Positions 16,174-24,925 of a stretch of DNA of 64,000 nt are shown piece by piece. The notes beneath the pieces were generated by a model, which saw only the letters and a list, made by a program, of their open reading frames with translations, was not told the DNA's origin and made no database searches. The position numbers and the translations under genes were made by a program. Within the stretch, counting starts at the first letter, position 1, and every line of letters begins with the position of its first letter. This DNA is from Citreicella sp. C3M06 (GTDB lineage: Bacteria > Pseudomonadota > Alphaproteobacteria > Rhodobacterales > Rhodobacteraceae), in contig NZ_JAHKQA010000047.1 of assembly GCF_018860705.1 (NCBI RefSeq), positions 62,001 to 126,000 on the forward strand, given 5' to 3'.

Positions 16174-17175
16174 ATGGGCTACGACAGGCTCAAGGTTGCA
16201 ATCACGGGTGCGGGGGCGATCAGCCAGTTTCACCTCAAGGGGTGGCAGGCGCAGCAAGGCGTCGAGATCGTGGCGATCTGCGATCCCGACCAGAGCAAGG
16301 CAGAGCAGCAGGCGGAGGCCTTCGGCATCCCCGAGGTGTTCACCGACATGGTGCAGATGCTGGACGCCACCCGCCCCGATGCGGTCGACATCATCACCCC
16401 GGTCGGCAGTCACGCGCCGCTGGTGCGGCTGGCGGCGGATCGCGGCGTGCATGTGATGTGCCAGAAGCCGATGACCCCGACGGTGGCCGAGGCCGAGGCG
16501 CTGATTGGCGATGTCGGCGAGCGGGTGCGATTCATGATCCACGAGAATTACCGCTTTCGCCCGCATTACGCCGAACTGGCGCAGCGCATGGCTGCGGGGC
16601 AGGTGGGCCGGTTGCGCCACGCCCGCCTGACGGTGCGGGCCTCGGCGGTGCTGGACTATCCGGGCAAGCAGCCGTTCCTGCTGGGCCGTCAGCCCTATCT
16701 TGCCGATTTCCGCCGCCTGCTGGTGTTCGAGGTGCTGATCCACCATCTGGATGCGCTGCGCGCCATTCTCGGAGAGATGCGCGTCGAAAGCGCCACGCTC
16801 GACCGGATGAACCCCACGCTCAAGGGCGAGGACGTGGCGCTGATCCAGCTGCGCTCGGACGACGGGGCGCTGGTGGTCATCGATGCCGATATTGCCGCGC
16901 CCGGTCATCCGCCGCTGCCAGCGGACCGGCTGGAATTGCTGGGCGAAACCGATACGCTGATCTATGATCGCGACCGCATCACGCTGCTGTCGAGCCCCGA
17001 TGACGTGTCGCTGCATGACCTTGCCGCGAATTATCAGGCCTGTTTCACCGGCGCTGTGACGGATTTCACCGAAGGGCTGCGCAGCGGACGGGCGTTCCAG
17101 ACCGATCGGCTGGACAATCTGAAGACGTTGCGGCTTATGGAAGACATCTATCGCGCGGCGGGTGTCGCGATCTGA
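16174..17175 (+). CDS. Gfo/Idh/MocA-family NAD(P)-dependent oxidoreductase
   Basis: A 333-residue cytoplasmic dehydrogenase acting on sugars, polyols or sugar acids. The Rossmann motif is V-A-I-T-G-A-G-A-I-S-Q-F-H (about residues 8-20). The conserved catalytic lysine sits in V-M-C-Q-K-P-M (the E-K-P site, with Q replacing E). HENYRFRPHY and the catalytic-domain L-I-H-H-L-D-A-L-R follow. The substrate cannot be told from sequence. Twenty-two bases separate it from a downstream gntR gene, so the two form an operon divergent from the TTT operon. Confidence 0.9.
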   Translation: MGYDRLKVAITGAGAISQFHLKGWQAQQGVEIVAICDPDQSKAEQQAEAFGIPEVFTDMVQMLDATRPDAVDIITPVGSHAPLVRLAADRGVHVMCQKPMTPTVAEAEALIGDVGERVRFMIHENYRFRPHYAELAQRMAAGQVGRLRHARLTVRASAVLDYPGKQPFLLGRQPYLADFRRLLVFEVLIHHLDALRAILGEMRVESATLDRMNPTLKGEDVALIQLRSDDGALVVIDADIAAPGHPPLPADRLELLGETDTLIYDRDRITLLSSPDDVSLHDLAANYQACFTGAVTDFTEGLRSGRAFQTDRLDNLKTLRLMEDIYRAAGVAI

Positions 17176-17197
17176 CCCCGCCAAACAGGAGGAAACG

Positions 17198-17893
17198 GTG
17201 ACCGACGCCGGGAAACCATCGCTGGCCGACCAAGTCTACGATCAGCTCTTGGCGCGGATCACCGACGAAACCTACGAGCTGCACAGCCGCCTGCCCAACG
17301 AAGAGGCCCTGCGCCACGAATTCGGCGTCTCGCGCCCGGTGGTGCGGGCGGCGCTGGCAAGGCTGCGCAGCGATGGCATGATCCAGTCGCGGCGCGGCTC
17401 TGGCAGCTATGTCATCCGCCGCCCCGACAGCAAGGTGGTCAGCTTTGTGCCGCTTGGCTCGATCACCGACATCCAGCGCTGTTATGAATTTCGCATCGAC
17501 GTCGAGGGGGCGGCTGCCGGATGGGCGGCGCGGCGGCGCACCGACGACGACCTCGTTCAGATCGAGCAGGCGTTTCAGGCGCTGGAAACCACCTACAACG
17601 ACAAGCAGCCCGGCATCGACGCCGACCAGCGCTTTCACCTTGCGGTGGCGCGGGCGACGCACAACCTGTTCTTTGTCTCGACGCTGGAATCGCTGCGCCA
17701 GCAGATCGCCTTCGGGGTGGAGCTGTCGCGCTCGCTGACCATGCTCGATGCGCCGCAGCGGCAGGAACGGGTTCTGGCCGAGCATCGCGCGGTGATCGAG
17801 GCGATCCGGGCAGAGCAGCCAGTGCAGGCCGAGGCGGCAATGCGCGCCCATATCACCGCAGCCAAGAATCGCATGTTCATCGGGCAGGAATAG
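17198..17893 (+). CDS. GntR-family transcriptional regulator (FCD subgroup)
   Basis: A 231-residue regulator with a GTG start at 17198. An AGGAGG ribosome-binding site five bases upstream decides this start over an in-frame GTG at 17162 that would overlap the preceding gene. The winged helix (about residues 8-75) has LPNEEALRHEFGVSRPVVRAALARLR and the wing RRGSGSYVI. The FCD part shows D-Q-R-F-H-L-A-V-A-R-A-T, EHRAVIEAI and AMRAHITAAK, the usual metal-site histidines. It probably governs the oxidoreductase gene and perhaps the divergent TTT operon. Confidence 0.92.
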   Translation: MTDAGKPSLADQVYDQLLARITDETYELHSRLPNEEALRHEFGVSRPVVRAALARLRSDGMIQSRRGSGSYVIRRPDSKVVSFVPLGSITDIQRCYEFRIDVEGAAAGWAARRRTDDDLVQIEQAFQALETTYNDKQPGIDADQRFHLAVARATHNLFFVSTLESLRQQIAFGVELSRSLTMLDAPQRQERVLAEHRAVIEAIRAEQPVQAEAAMRAHITAAKNRMFIGQE

Positions 17894-17903
17894 GCGCAAG
17901 CCA

Positions 17904-17925
17904 GCGGCCCCCCGAAAGGGGCCGC
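17904..17925. terminator. Hairpin between convergent genes
   Basis: An 8-bp stem (17904-17911 with 17918-17925, 6-nt CCGAAA loop) lies in the 40-base gap between convergent stop codons. No T run is present on either strand, so termination in both directions is inferred from position. Confidence 0.5.
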
Positions 17926-17933
17926 CGCGAAGC

Positions 17934-18659
17934 TCAGGTCAGCGCTGGCAGCTTGCTGCGCAGATAGGCGAAATGCTTTGCCGCCATGCCCCGGTAGGGG
18001 CGCCAGCCATCGGCGGTGTTCTGCGCCACCGCATCGGACAGCACCGCCAGCGGCGCCCCGGTGGAGCGGGCAAGGATCAGCGTCTGCGCCGCCTTTTCGA
18101 AGAAATACAGATCCTCGAACGCATCGGCGACGGTCTCACCCACGATGGTGACGCCGTGGTTGCCCATCACCAGCACGGATTTGTCGCCGATGGCATCGGC
18201 AATCCGCTCGCCCTCTTCGGTGGCATCGGCAATGCCGCCGAAGGACAGGTCATAGGCGGTGCGCCCGTAAAAGCGCGCGGTGTTGTTGTCGATCGGCACG
18301 ATGGTGGGATCGGCAAGGCAGGCCAGCGCCGTGGCATAGGGCGAATGGGCGTGCAGCGCCACGCGCGCCTCGGGCAGGCGGCGGTGCAAGGTGCCATGCA
18401 CGCACCAAGCCGAGGCATCGACGCCCTCGGGGGTGGCTTCGTTGCGGCTGTCGAGCAGCAGCAGATCCGCGGGCGCGATGGTGTCGAAATGCTGCCATTT
18501 CGCGTTCAGCAGGAATTGCTGCCCATCCGCCGACACAGCAGCGCTGAAATGGTTGCCGACGCTCTCGGACCAGCCGAGCATGTGGCAGATGCGAAACGCA
18601 TCTGCCAGCTCGGCGCGCAGCTGCGCCTCGGTGTTGGTGGGGGTTACCGGGGCGTTCAT
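17934..18659 (-). CDS. Class II aldolase/adducin family protein
   Basis: A 241-residue cytoplasmic protein of the fuculose-phosphate aldolase / adducin-head fold. Zinc ligands are visible in V-A-L-H-A-H-S-P-Y-A-T-A-L (His-x-His, about residues 101-103) and in M-G-N-H-G (near 167). S-E-S-V-G-N-H-F-S is the substrate-phosphate loop region, and the acidic residue of V-H-G-T-L-H is in place. It overlaps the upstream dioxygenase gene by four bases (ATGA), so both act in one pathway. Members may be aldolases, epimerases, decarboxylases or dehydratases; a retro-aldol step on the hydroxylated dioxygenase product is an attractive but unproven idea. Confidence 0.88.
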   Translation of the reverse strand: MNAPVTPTNTEAQLRAELADAFRICHMLGWSESVGNHFSAAVSADGQQFLLNAKWQHFDTIAPADLLLLDSRNEATPEGVDASAWCVHGTLHRRLPEARVALHAHSPYATALACLADPTIVPIDNNTARFYGRTAYDLSFGGIADATEEGERIADAIGDKSVLVMGNHGVTIVGETVADAFEDLYFFEKAAQTLILARSTGAPLAVLSDAVAQNTADGWRPYRGMAAKHFAYLRSKLPALT

Positions 18660-19804
18660 GCCTTGAACCGCCCTTCGCTGACCAGCGCGCGATAGGTCGA
18701 GCGCATTTCCGAACGGTCGACATAGCAGCCGCGCAGGTAGCGATCACCGCTGGTCGCGGTATAGGCGGCGCGGCCATGCACGATGCGGTGGTTGTCGAAC
18801 ACCATGCATTCGCCGCCCTTCATCAGGAAGCGCATCATGTACTTGTCTTCCTGCAGCATCCGGCCAAAGCGGCAGAAGGCCGGGTAGTAATCATCCAGCA
18901 GCTTCTGGTCGAGGTCGAAGATATCCGCCATGTGCTGGCTGATGGTCAGGCCGGACACTTCGCCATACTGGTCAAGCTCGATCACGTATTGCCGCGAGCG
19001 CGCGTCATAGGTGTCATGCTCGCAAAAGAAGGGGATGGCGATCTCGGACAGCAGCTTGAAGCCTTCGGGGTCGCGCTTGCGGAAATCATTGGCCACGGCG
19101 ACGCCATCGGCATAGAGGCTCTCGCCGCCCTGCACGGTGTTGGCGCGGCAATGCAGGAACTGGATGCCCGGCGCGAATTCCTCGGCGGGGGTGTCGGTGT
19201 GCAGCTCCAGCGCGCCAGCGGTATAGGCGGTGTTGGTCGGGTTGATGTGGGTTTTCACATCGAAATAGGTGCCAAAGAAGGTCGGGCGCACAAAGCCCAT
19301 CAGCTCGGCGGTCTGGGTTAGGCCTTCGTCGCTGTCGGGCATGTCGGTGACGATGGTGAACCCGTGCACCAGCATCGCCTCGATCCACTTGGCGCGGGTC
19401 TCGTTGCTGGCGACCAGCTCGGGCTGCGAGAAGCGCGGCACCGACGGGTAATGATCGCCGAACCACGGGGTGCGCGACAGGTCGGCCGGGTCCTTGCGGG
19501 TGCCGCCATTGGCATAGGTTTCAAGCCAGGAGAGCGGCATCCGGGTGACGTGGTCTTCGCCGTCCCATGCGATGACCAGCGCCTCGCCCTCGACCACGGC
19601 GGAGGCAGCGCGCGGTGCCGTCTCGAGGTGGAAGATGTCGAAGCTGCGCTCGCGCGTCACCGGGCTGAACGAGCTGGGGCAGTTGTCGCGCAGCCAGTAG
19701 TAGTTGAAGTAATGCGCCTTGCCGTCGGGCAGGGTGATGTCGAGCCCCTTTTCGCCAAGCGTGATGGCATGGGAAGCGGTGATCGGAGAGCTGAGGTCGT
19801 TCAT
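18656..19804 (-). CDS. TauD/TfdA-family dioxygenase, gamma-butyrobetaine hydroxylase-like
   Basis: A 382-residue 2-oxoglutarate- and Fe(II)-dependent oxygenase. Residues about 15-95 form the GBBH-like N-terminal domain (I-T-L-P-D-G-K-A-H-Y-F-N-Y-Y-W-L-R-D-N-C-P). The catalytic domain supplies the iron ligands His202 and Asp204 in L-E-L-H-T-D-T-P and His343 in D-N-H-R-I-V-H-G-R; Arg358 in R-Y-L-R-G-C-Y fits the 2-oxoglutarate arginine. The start at 19804 gives the family N-terminus; an in-frame ATG at 19864 would add 20 unrelated residues. Characterised relatives hydroxylate gamma-butyrobetaine or trimethyllysine, but the substrate here is unknown. It is divergent from a LysR gene. Confidence 0.9.
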   Translation of the reverse strand: MNDLSSPITASHAITLGEKGLDITLPDGKAHYFNYYWLRDNCPSSFSPVTRERSFDIFHLETAPRAASAVVEGEALVIAWDGEDHVTRMPLSWLETYANGGTRKDPADLSRTPWFGDHYPSVPRFSQPELVASNETRAKWIEAMLVHGFTIVTDMPDSDEGLTQTAELMGFVRPTFFGTYFDVKTHINPTNTAYTAGALELHTDTPAEEFAPGIQFLHCRANTVQGGESLYADGVAVANDFRKRDPEGFKLLSEIAIPFFCEHDTYDARSRQYVIELDQYGEVSGLTISQHMADIFDLDQKLLDDYYPAFCRFGRMLQEDKYMMRFLMKGGECMVFDNHRIVHGRAAYTATSGDRYLRGCYVDRSEMRSTYRALVSEGRFKA

Positions 19805-19911
19805 CTGCGGATCTCTCTGCGTTTCATGAGGGAGGAGGGAGGCGGTTTTGACAGGGTGGAGCATTCCATCAATTCCCGTTCGCCAACAGATCGGTTAGTC
19901 TGAAGATAATA

Positions 19912-19925
19912 TAAGCCACAGCTTA
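19912..19925 (+). promoter_or_regulatory. Candidate LysR-type binding site in divergent promoter
   Basis: TAAGC-CACA-GCTTA is a perfect 5-bp-arm inverted repeat, 11 bases before the LysR start and about 110 bases from the dioxygenase start. It sits inside an AT-rich patch in otherwise GC-rich DNA, as expected for an autoregulatory LysR site. Confidence 0.45.
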
Positions 19926-19936
19926 AACTGGACCGC

Positions 19937-20827
19937 ATGGAACGCCTGCCCCCCCTTCGTCTTCTGGTGACTTTCGAGGCGCTGTCGCGCCATGGCTCGA
20001 TGCGCGATGCCGCGGCCCGTCTGAACGTGACGCAACCGGCTGTCAGTCAGGCGTTGCGGGCACTTGAGGATCATGTGGGGGTGGGGCTGATCGATCGCTC
20101 GGTGCGACCCGCGCGGCTGACCGAAGCTGGCGAGATGCTGGCGCGGGGGGTGCGCGAGGGGCTGGCGCGGATCTCGTCGACGCTGGAAGACATCCGGGCG
20201 CTCAACACATCGGTCGATCGTCAGGTCACCGTATCCTGCACCTTCGGCATGGCAACCTATTGGCTGATGCCGCGTCTGCCGTCTTTTTACGCAGCGCATC
20301 CGGAGATCACCGTGAACGTGCAGGCCCCCGCGACGGATCTGCCGGTGCTGACACCGGGGATCGACGTCGCCCTGCGCTACGGCACCGGCGGGTGGCGCGA
20401 AGGGAAGACGCGCAAGCTGTTCGACGAGCTGGTCTGCCCGGTCGGGGCGCCCGCATTGGTAGAGCGCCTGCTGGCCGAGGGGGTCGGGCTTTCGACGGCA
20501 CCCTTGATTCATGTGCGCAGTCCGTATAATCAGCATTGGGCCGGTTGGGAGGATTACTTTCAAGCAACTGGCACCTCGCGCCCTCGTGGTGGCGGGCAGA
20601 GTTTCAACAACTACGTTCAGGCCGCACAGGCGGTCTATGATGGGCGTGGGCTGATGCTGGGCTGGCGCTCGATCACCGGGCGGGCCGTACAAGAAGGCGC
20701 GCTAAGGCACTGGCCGGGGGGAACGGTCGATCTTGGCACTGCCTATTATGTCTCGACCGCGGCCGTGCCATCGCAAGATACGCGCGTCTTCGTCGACTGG
20801 GTCTGTGAGGAAACGGATACGCAATGA
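19937..20827 (+). CDS. LysR-family transcriptional regulator (GcvA-like)
   Basis: A 296-residue regulator. The N-terminal helix-turn-helix (about residues 6-65) reads P-L-R-L-L-V-T-F-E-A-L-S-R-H-G-S-M-R-D-A-A-A-R-L-N-V-T-Q-P-A-V-S-Q. The effector domain follows, with GIDVALRYGTGGW and Y-D-G-R-G-L-M-L-G-W-R, typical of the GcvA branch. Its divergent placement suggests that it controls the dioxygenase/aldolase pair. No ribosome-binding site is obvious before ATG at 19937. Confidence 0.92.
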   Translation: MERLPPLRLLVTFEALSRHGSMRDAAARLNVTQPAVSQALRALEDHVGVGLIDRSVRPARLTEAGEMLARGVREGLARISSTLEDIRALNTSVDRQVTVSCTFGMATYWLMPRLPSFYAAHPEITVNVQAPATDLPVLTPGIDVALRYGTGGWREGKTRKLFDELVCPVGAPALVERLLAEGVGLSTAPLIHVRSPYNQHWAGWEDYFQATGTSRPRGGGQSFNNYVQAAQAVYDGRGLMLGWRSITGRAVQEGALRHWPGGTVDLGTAYYVSTAAVPSQDTRVFVDWVCEETDTQ

Positions 20828-21556
20828 TCCCGACGCAGACCGCCGCCGGGCTGCGTGGTCTGCGCATGGCACGGGCTGCGACAAGGGGGCTGGCCCAACC
20901 AGAGCGACCCCATTGGGTCAAATGACATTGCTTTACTGGGTTTTGGATCTGTCTCAGGTTCATCGCCAACCCGACAACAAAGAGAACGAAAGCCCGTGCG
21001 CCTGACGAAATTCAAATACTTCGCCATTGGCGCCTTGCGGCACGATCTTTGGAAAAGCACGGTTCTGCCCCGCCTGATACGGCTGGCCGGAACGGGCAAC
21101 GGGTCCATCACACGGTGCCAGCTTTGATCGCCTGCGGTGTCCTTTTTGGCGGCGCTGCGCCATGCCCGGCTGCCACGTCTTGCGCGCAGGGGGGCACCCG
21201 GTGAGCGCAACGGCAGATCCTCCTCTGGCTTATATTGAAACACCCTTTCTGCGCGGTGCCCTGCCAACCGCAAGCGCGAGCGCCCCGGGGCGAGGCCTGT
21301 GCGGCCCGCGCCAAACCGCCCAAAGACTGCGCATCGGCCAGACGCCGCAGCGGATCAGGGCACAGTTGCAGCCCCTCGGCGATACCCTCGCCTTGAAAGC
21401 CCGGCTGCGCGGCTTTGAAAATGACCATGACATCCCCCCGCGTCTTTATGATGACGCCATTCCACGTCTTTATGGACAGGTCCACATGCCCCCGGAACAC
21501 CGCGACAGGGCGACGCGCAAACAGATCAACAATCCAACAAAAACAGGGAAAAAACC
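20828..21556. other. 729-base stretch without a confident gene
   Basis: This gap between the LysR gene and the peptide-type binding protein contains the 53-nt conserved element (20906-20958) about 600 bases before the next gene. It also has a 10-bp direct repeat CGTCTTTATG at 21441-21450 and 21465-21474. Short open frames exist on both strands, for example a GTG-started 43-codon frame ending at 21127, but none has a good ribosome-binding site or recognisable product. The AT-rich 30 bases just before 21557 provide the translation start region. The long leader is unusual and may hide a decayed gene or an sRNA. Confidence 0.5.
20906..20958 (+). promoter_or_regulatory. Conserved 53-nt upstream element, copy 1
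   Basis: It matches copy 2 (26671-26723) without gaps at 42 of 53 positions. It opens with GACCC-CATT-GGGTC, an inverted repeat whose second base pair changes to G-C in copy 2 (GGCCC-CATT-GGGCC), so symmetry is kept. The block AAATG-N-C-N-TTGCTTTAC follows and it ends in CTCAGG. It is probably a dimeric-regulator operator plus promoter. Confidence 0.6.
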
Positions 21557-23146
21557 ATGACTGACAAACTGAAAAACCTTCGGGACACAACTGCGCTGCC
21601 CGGCATCAGCCGCCGTGGATTTCTTGGAACCGCGTCTGCCGCCGCCATGACAGTGGCCGGTGCCAACCTGATGTTCGCCGGCAAGGCCAACGCGCAGGAA
21701 CCGGTCAAGGGCGGCACGCTCAAGATGGGCCTTGGCGGCGGGCAGAGCAGCGACAGCCTTGATCCGGCGCTGGCGGCCAACTCGGTTACCTTCCACGTGC
21801 TGCGCACCTTCGGGGAAACCCTTGTCGACGTAAGCCCCGACGGTTCGCTCGACATGCGCATTGCCGAAGAGATCGAAAGCTCGCCCGACGCCAAGACATG
21901 GCGCTTCAAGATCCGTCAGGGCGTCGAATTCCACAATGGCGAGATGGTGACCCCCGAAGACGTGCTGGCCACGCTCGAGCGCCATTCCGACGAAGAGTCG
22001 CAATCGGGTGCGCTTGGCGTGATGCAGGGCATCGAGTCGATGAGCATCGATGGCGACTGGCTGGTGGTGAACCTTGACACCGCCAACGCCGACCTGCCCT
22101 ACCTGTTCTCGGATTACCACCTGCAGATCCAGCCCGGCGGCGGACGTGACAATCCGGCGGACGGCATCGGCGCTGGCGCCTACAAGCTGGTCAGCCACGA
22201 AGCCGGCGTGCGCTATACCTTCGAGAAGCACGAAAACTACTGGGATGACACGCGGGGCCATTACGATGGCGTTGAATTCCTGATCATCAACGATTCCACC
22301 GCCCGGATGGCGGCGCTGCAATCGGGTCAGGTGCATATCGCCAACCTCGTCGAGCCCAAGGTCGCCAGCCTGCTGTCGCGCGCGCCCAACATCAATGTCA
22401 CCAATGTCGCGAGCCGCGGACATTACGTGTTCATCATGCATTGCGACACCGCGCCCTTCGACAACAAGGACCTGCGGCTGGCGCTGAAATACGCCATCAA
22501 CCGTCAGGAAATGGTCGACAAGATCCTTCAGGGATATGGCACGATCGGCAACGATACCCCGATCAACGCCGCCTATCCGCTGTTCTCGGGCAAGCTCGCG
22601 CAGCGCAACTACGACATCGAAAAGGCCGCAGAGCATTACAAGGCGTCCGGCCATGATGGCAGCCCGATCGTGCTCAAGGTCGCCGATGGCGCCTTCCCGG
22701 GGGCCGTCGATGCCGCCGCGCTGTTCCAGCAATCTGCCGCCGCCGCGGGCATTCCGCTGGAAATCCAGCGCGTGCCCAATGATGGCTACTGGTCGGAAGT
22801 CTGGAACAAAGAGCCGTTCTGCGCCTCGTACTGGGGGGGCCGCCCGGTTCAGGACCAGATGTATTCGACCGCCTATCTGTCGACCGCCGACTGGAACGAT
22901 ACCCGCTTTTCCAACGAGGCGTTCGACGCGCTGCTGCTCGAGGCACGGGCCGAGCTGGACGAGGAAAAGCGCATCGGGCTTTACGATCAGATGGCGGAAA
23001 TCCTGCATGACGAAGGCGGCGTGATCTGCCCGATGTTCAACGATTTCGTCGAAGGCATGAGCACCAAGGTTCAGGGCTGGGTCGCCGACGGCGGCCAGGA
23101 CACCATGAACGGCCTCGCTCCGCACAAGACCTGGCTGGTCGGCTGA
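21557..23146 (+). CDS. ABC transporter substrate-binding protein, family 5 (peptide/opine type)
   Basis: A 529-residue periplasmic protein of the DppA/OppA class. The N-terminus has a Tat-type signal (I-S-R-R-G-F-L-G-T-A-S-A-A-A, cleavage near residue 47 after KANA). The mature start P-V-K-G-G-T-L-K-M-G-L-G-G and D-S-L-D-P-A-L are family standard, as is TWRFKIRQGVEFHNGEMVTPEDVLATLER. Ligands of this family include peptides, opines, nickel chelates, glycosides and sugars, so the substrate is open. An AGGGAAAAAACC ribosome-binding region precedes ATG at 21557. It heads a four-gene ABC operon. Confidence 0.93.
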   Translation: MTDKLKNLRDTTALPGISRRGFLGTASAAAMTVAGANLMFAGKANAQEPVKGGTLKMGLGGGQSSDSLDPALAANSVTFHVLRTFGETLVDVSPDGSLDMRIAEEIESSPDAKTWRFKIRQGVEFHNGEMVTPEDVLATLERHSDEESQSGALGVMQGIESMSIDGDWLVVNLDTANADLPYLFSDYHLQIQPGGGRDNPADGIGAGAYKLVSHEAGVRYTFEKHENYWDDTRGHYDGVEFLIINDSTARMAALQSGQVHIANLVEPKVASLLSRAPNINVTNVASRGHYVFIMHCDTAPFDNKDLRLALKYAINRQEMVDKILQGYGTIGNDTPINAAYPLFSGKLAQRNYDIEKAAEHYKASGHDGSPIVLKVADGAFPGAVDAAALFQQSAAAAGIPLEIQRVPNDGYWSEVWNKEPFCASYWGGRPVQDQMYSTAYLSTADWNDTRFSNEAFDALLLEARAELDEEKRIGLYDQMAEILHDEGGVICPMFNDFVEGMSTKVQGWVADGGQDTMNGLAPHKTWLVG

Positions 23147-23147
23147 C

Positions 23148-24110
23148 GTGTTGCGACATCCTATCGTGAAACTTCTGGCCCAGCGTCTTACGCTGGGCCT
23201 GCTGCTGCTGCTTGCCGCCTCGGTGCTCATTTTCATGGGCACCGAGATCCTGCCGGGCGATGTGGCGCAATCGATCCTAGGGCAAAGCGCCACTCCTCAG
23301 GCGCTGGCCAATCTTCGTGAACAGCTGGGCGTGAACGAACCGGCGATGACGCGCTATTTCGACTGGCTGTTCGGGGTTTTGCGCGGAGACCTTGGAACCG
23401 CGCTGACCAATGGTCAGGATATCGCCACCGCCATGGCTGGCCGCCTGTCCAACACGCTGTTCCTTGCCTGTTCCGCCGCGGTGATCGCCGTGCCTCTGGC
23501 CATCATCCTTGGGGTGATCGCGGTGCGCTATCGCGGGCAATGGCCCGACAAGCTGATCTCTGGCGTCACGCTGACCTCGGTGTCGATCCCGGAATTCATG
23601 CTCGGTTACATCGCCATGTATTTCCTGACGGTGAAATTTCAGATCTTCCCCTCGGTCTCGACGATCCACGAGGGCATGAGCTTGCTCGACAAGTTTCAGG
23701 CCATCGCCATTCCGGTGCTGGTGCTGGTGCTGGTGGTGCTGGGCCACATGATGCGGATGACGCGCGCCGCCATCCTGAATGTCATGCAATCGGCCTATAT
23801 CGAAACCGCCGAGCTCAAGGGCCTGCGCCCGATCACGGTGATCGCCCGCCACGCCTTTCCCAATGCTATCGCGCCGGTGGTCAACGTGGTGATGATCAAC
23901 CTTGCCTATCTTGTGGTCGGGGTTGTCGTGGTCGAGGTCGTCTTCGTGTTTCCCGGCATGGGGCAATATCTGGTCGACCATGTCACCAAACGCGATGTGC
24001 CGGTGGTTCAGGCCTGCGGTCTAGTGTTTGCCGCCGTCTATATCGGCCTGAACATGCTGGCCGACATTGTATCCATCCTTTCCAACCCACGTTTGAGGCA
24101 TCGAAAATGA
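23148..24110 (+). CDS. ABC transporter permease, DppB type
   Basis: A 320-residue inner-membrane permease. The binding-protein-dependent transport signature is visible in the cytoplasmic EAA loop (Y-I-E-T-A-E-L-K-G-L-R-P-I-T-V-I-A-R-H-A-F-P-N-A-I-A-P). About six hydrophobic segments are present, and V-E-V-V-F-V-F-P-G-M-G-Q-Y-L-V is the family C-terminal motif. Translation starts at GTG 23148, one base after the preceding stop; an internal GTG at 23166 is a possible alternative. It overlaps the next permease gene by four bases. Confidence 0.92.
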   Translation: MLRHPIVKLLAQRLTLGLLLLLAASVLIFMGTEILPGDVAQSILGQSATPQALANLREQLGVNEPAMTRYFDWLFGVLRGDLGTALTNGQDIATAMAGRLSNTLFLACSAAVIAVPLAIILGVIAVRYRGQWPDKLISGVTLTSVSIPEFMLGYIAMYFLTVKFQIFPSVSTIHEGMSLLDKFQAIAIPVLVLVLVVLGHMMRMTRAAILNVMQSAYIETAELKGLRPITVIARHAFPNAIAPVVNVVMINLAYLVVGVVVVEVVFVFPGMGQYLVDHVTKRDVPVVQACGLVFAAVYIGLNMLADIVSILSNPRLRHRK

Positions 24111-24925
24111 GGAGCATCCCCTTATCCGCTCTGGTCGGGCTGCTGTTCGTGGCCCTGTATTTCATCGGGGCGATCTTTGCTGATCTCATCGCCCCTTATG
24201 GCATGGCCGAAGTCGTCGGCGATGTGTGGGAGCCGTCCTCGGCAGAGCATTGGCTCGGCACTGACAGCATCGGGCGCGACCTGCTCAGCCGGCTGATCTA
24301 TGGCGGGCAGACCACGATTCTGGTCGCCACCGCCGCGACCCTGCTCAGCTTTGCCGTCGGGGCCACGCTTGGCCTGACGGCTGCGGTGATGGGCGGCTGG
24401 GCCGATCAGGTGCTGTCGCGCTTCATCGACCTGATGATGTCGATCCCGACGCTAATCTTTGCGCTGGTGGTGCTGTCGGTGATGCCGGTGACACTCCTCG
24501 TGCTGATCCTCGTCATGGGCCTGCTGGATTCCACCCGGGTGTTTCGCCTCAGCCGCGCCGTGGCGGTCGATATCAACGTGATGGATTACGTCGAGGCGGC
24601 CAAGCTGCGCGGCGAAGGCCGCCGCTGGGTGATCTTCCACGAGATCCTGCCCAATGCCCTGTCGCCGCTGGTGGCCGAAATGGGCCTGCGCTTCATCTTT
24701 ATGGTGTTGTTCATCTCGACCCTGTCGTTCCTTGGCCTTGGCGTGCAACCGCCGCTGGCCGACTGGGGCGGCATCGTGAAGGAAAACAAGGATGGCATCA
24801 TCTACGGTATTCCCGCCGCGCTGATCCCCGCCTTTGCCATCGCGACGCTGGCCATTTCGGTCAACCTCGTGGCCGACTGGATCCTGAACAAGACGACCAG
24901 CCTGAAAGGAGGCCGCGATGGGTGA
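24107..24925 (+). CDS. ABC transporter permease, DppC type
   Basis: A 272-residue permease partner. The N-terminal helix is followed by E-H-W-L-G-T-D-S-I-G-R-D-L-L-S-R-L-I-Y-G, the DppC signature. The EAA loop is Y-V-E-A-A-K-L-R-G-E-G-R-R-W-V-I-F-H-E-I-L-P-N, and TLSFLGLGVQPPLADWG follows. ATG at 24107 lies in an ATGA overlap with the first permease; a much longer open frame upstream is only the shadow of that gene. It overlaps the ATPase gene by eight bases. Confidence 0.93.
   Translation: MRSIPLSALVGLLFVALYFIGAIFADLIAPYGMAEVVGDVWEPSSAEHWLGTDSIGRDLLSRLIYGGQTTILVATAATLLSFAVGATLGLTAAVMGGWADQVLSRFIDLMMSIPTLIFALVVLSVMPVTLLVLILVMGLLDSTRVFRLSRAVAVDINVMDYVEAAKLRGEGRRWVIFHEILPNALSPLVAEMGLRFIFMVLFISTLSFLGLGVQPPLADWGGIVKENKDGIIYGIPAALIPAFAIATLAISVNLVADWILNKTTSLKGGRDG

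Noticed and set aside
20996-21127. A 43-codon GTG-started frame with an alternating basic/hydrophobic product
   Set aside because: No ribosome-binding site at proper distance, no recognised homologue, and it starts shortly after the promoter-like element; kept only as part of the unexplained leader.
21470-23293. A 607-codon open frame on the minus strand
   Set aside because: It lies opposite the peptide-type binding-protein gene and has the composition of an antisense shadow; the plus-strand product is a clear family 5 protein.
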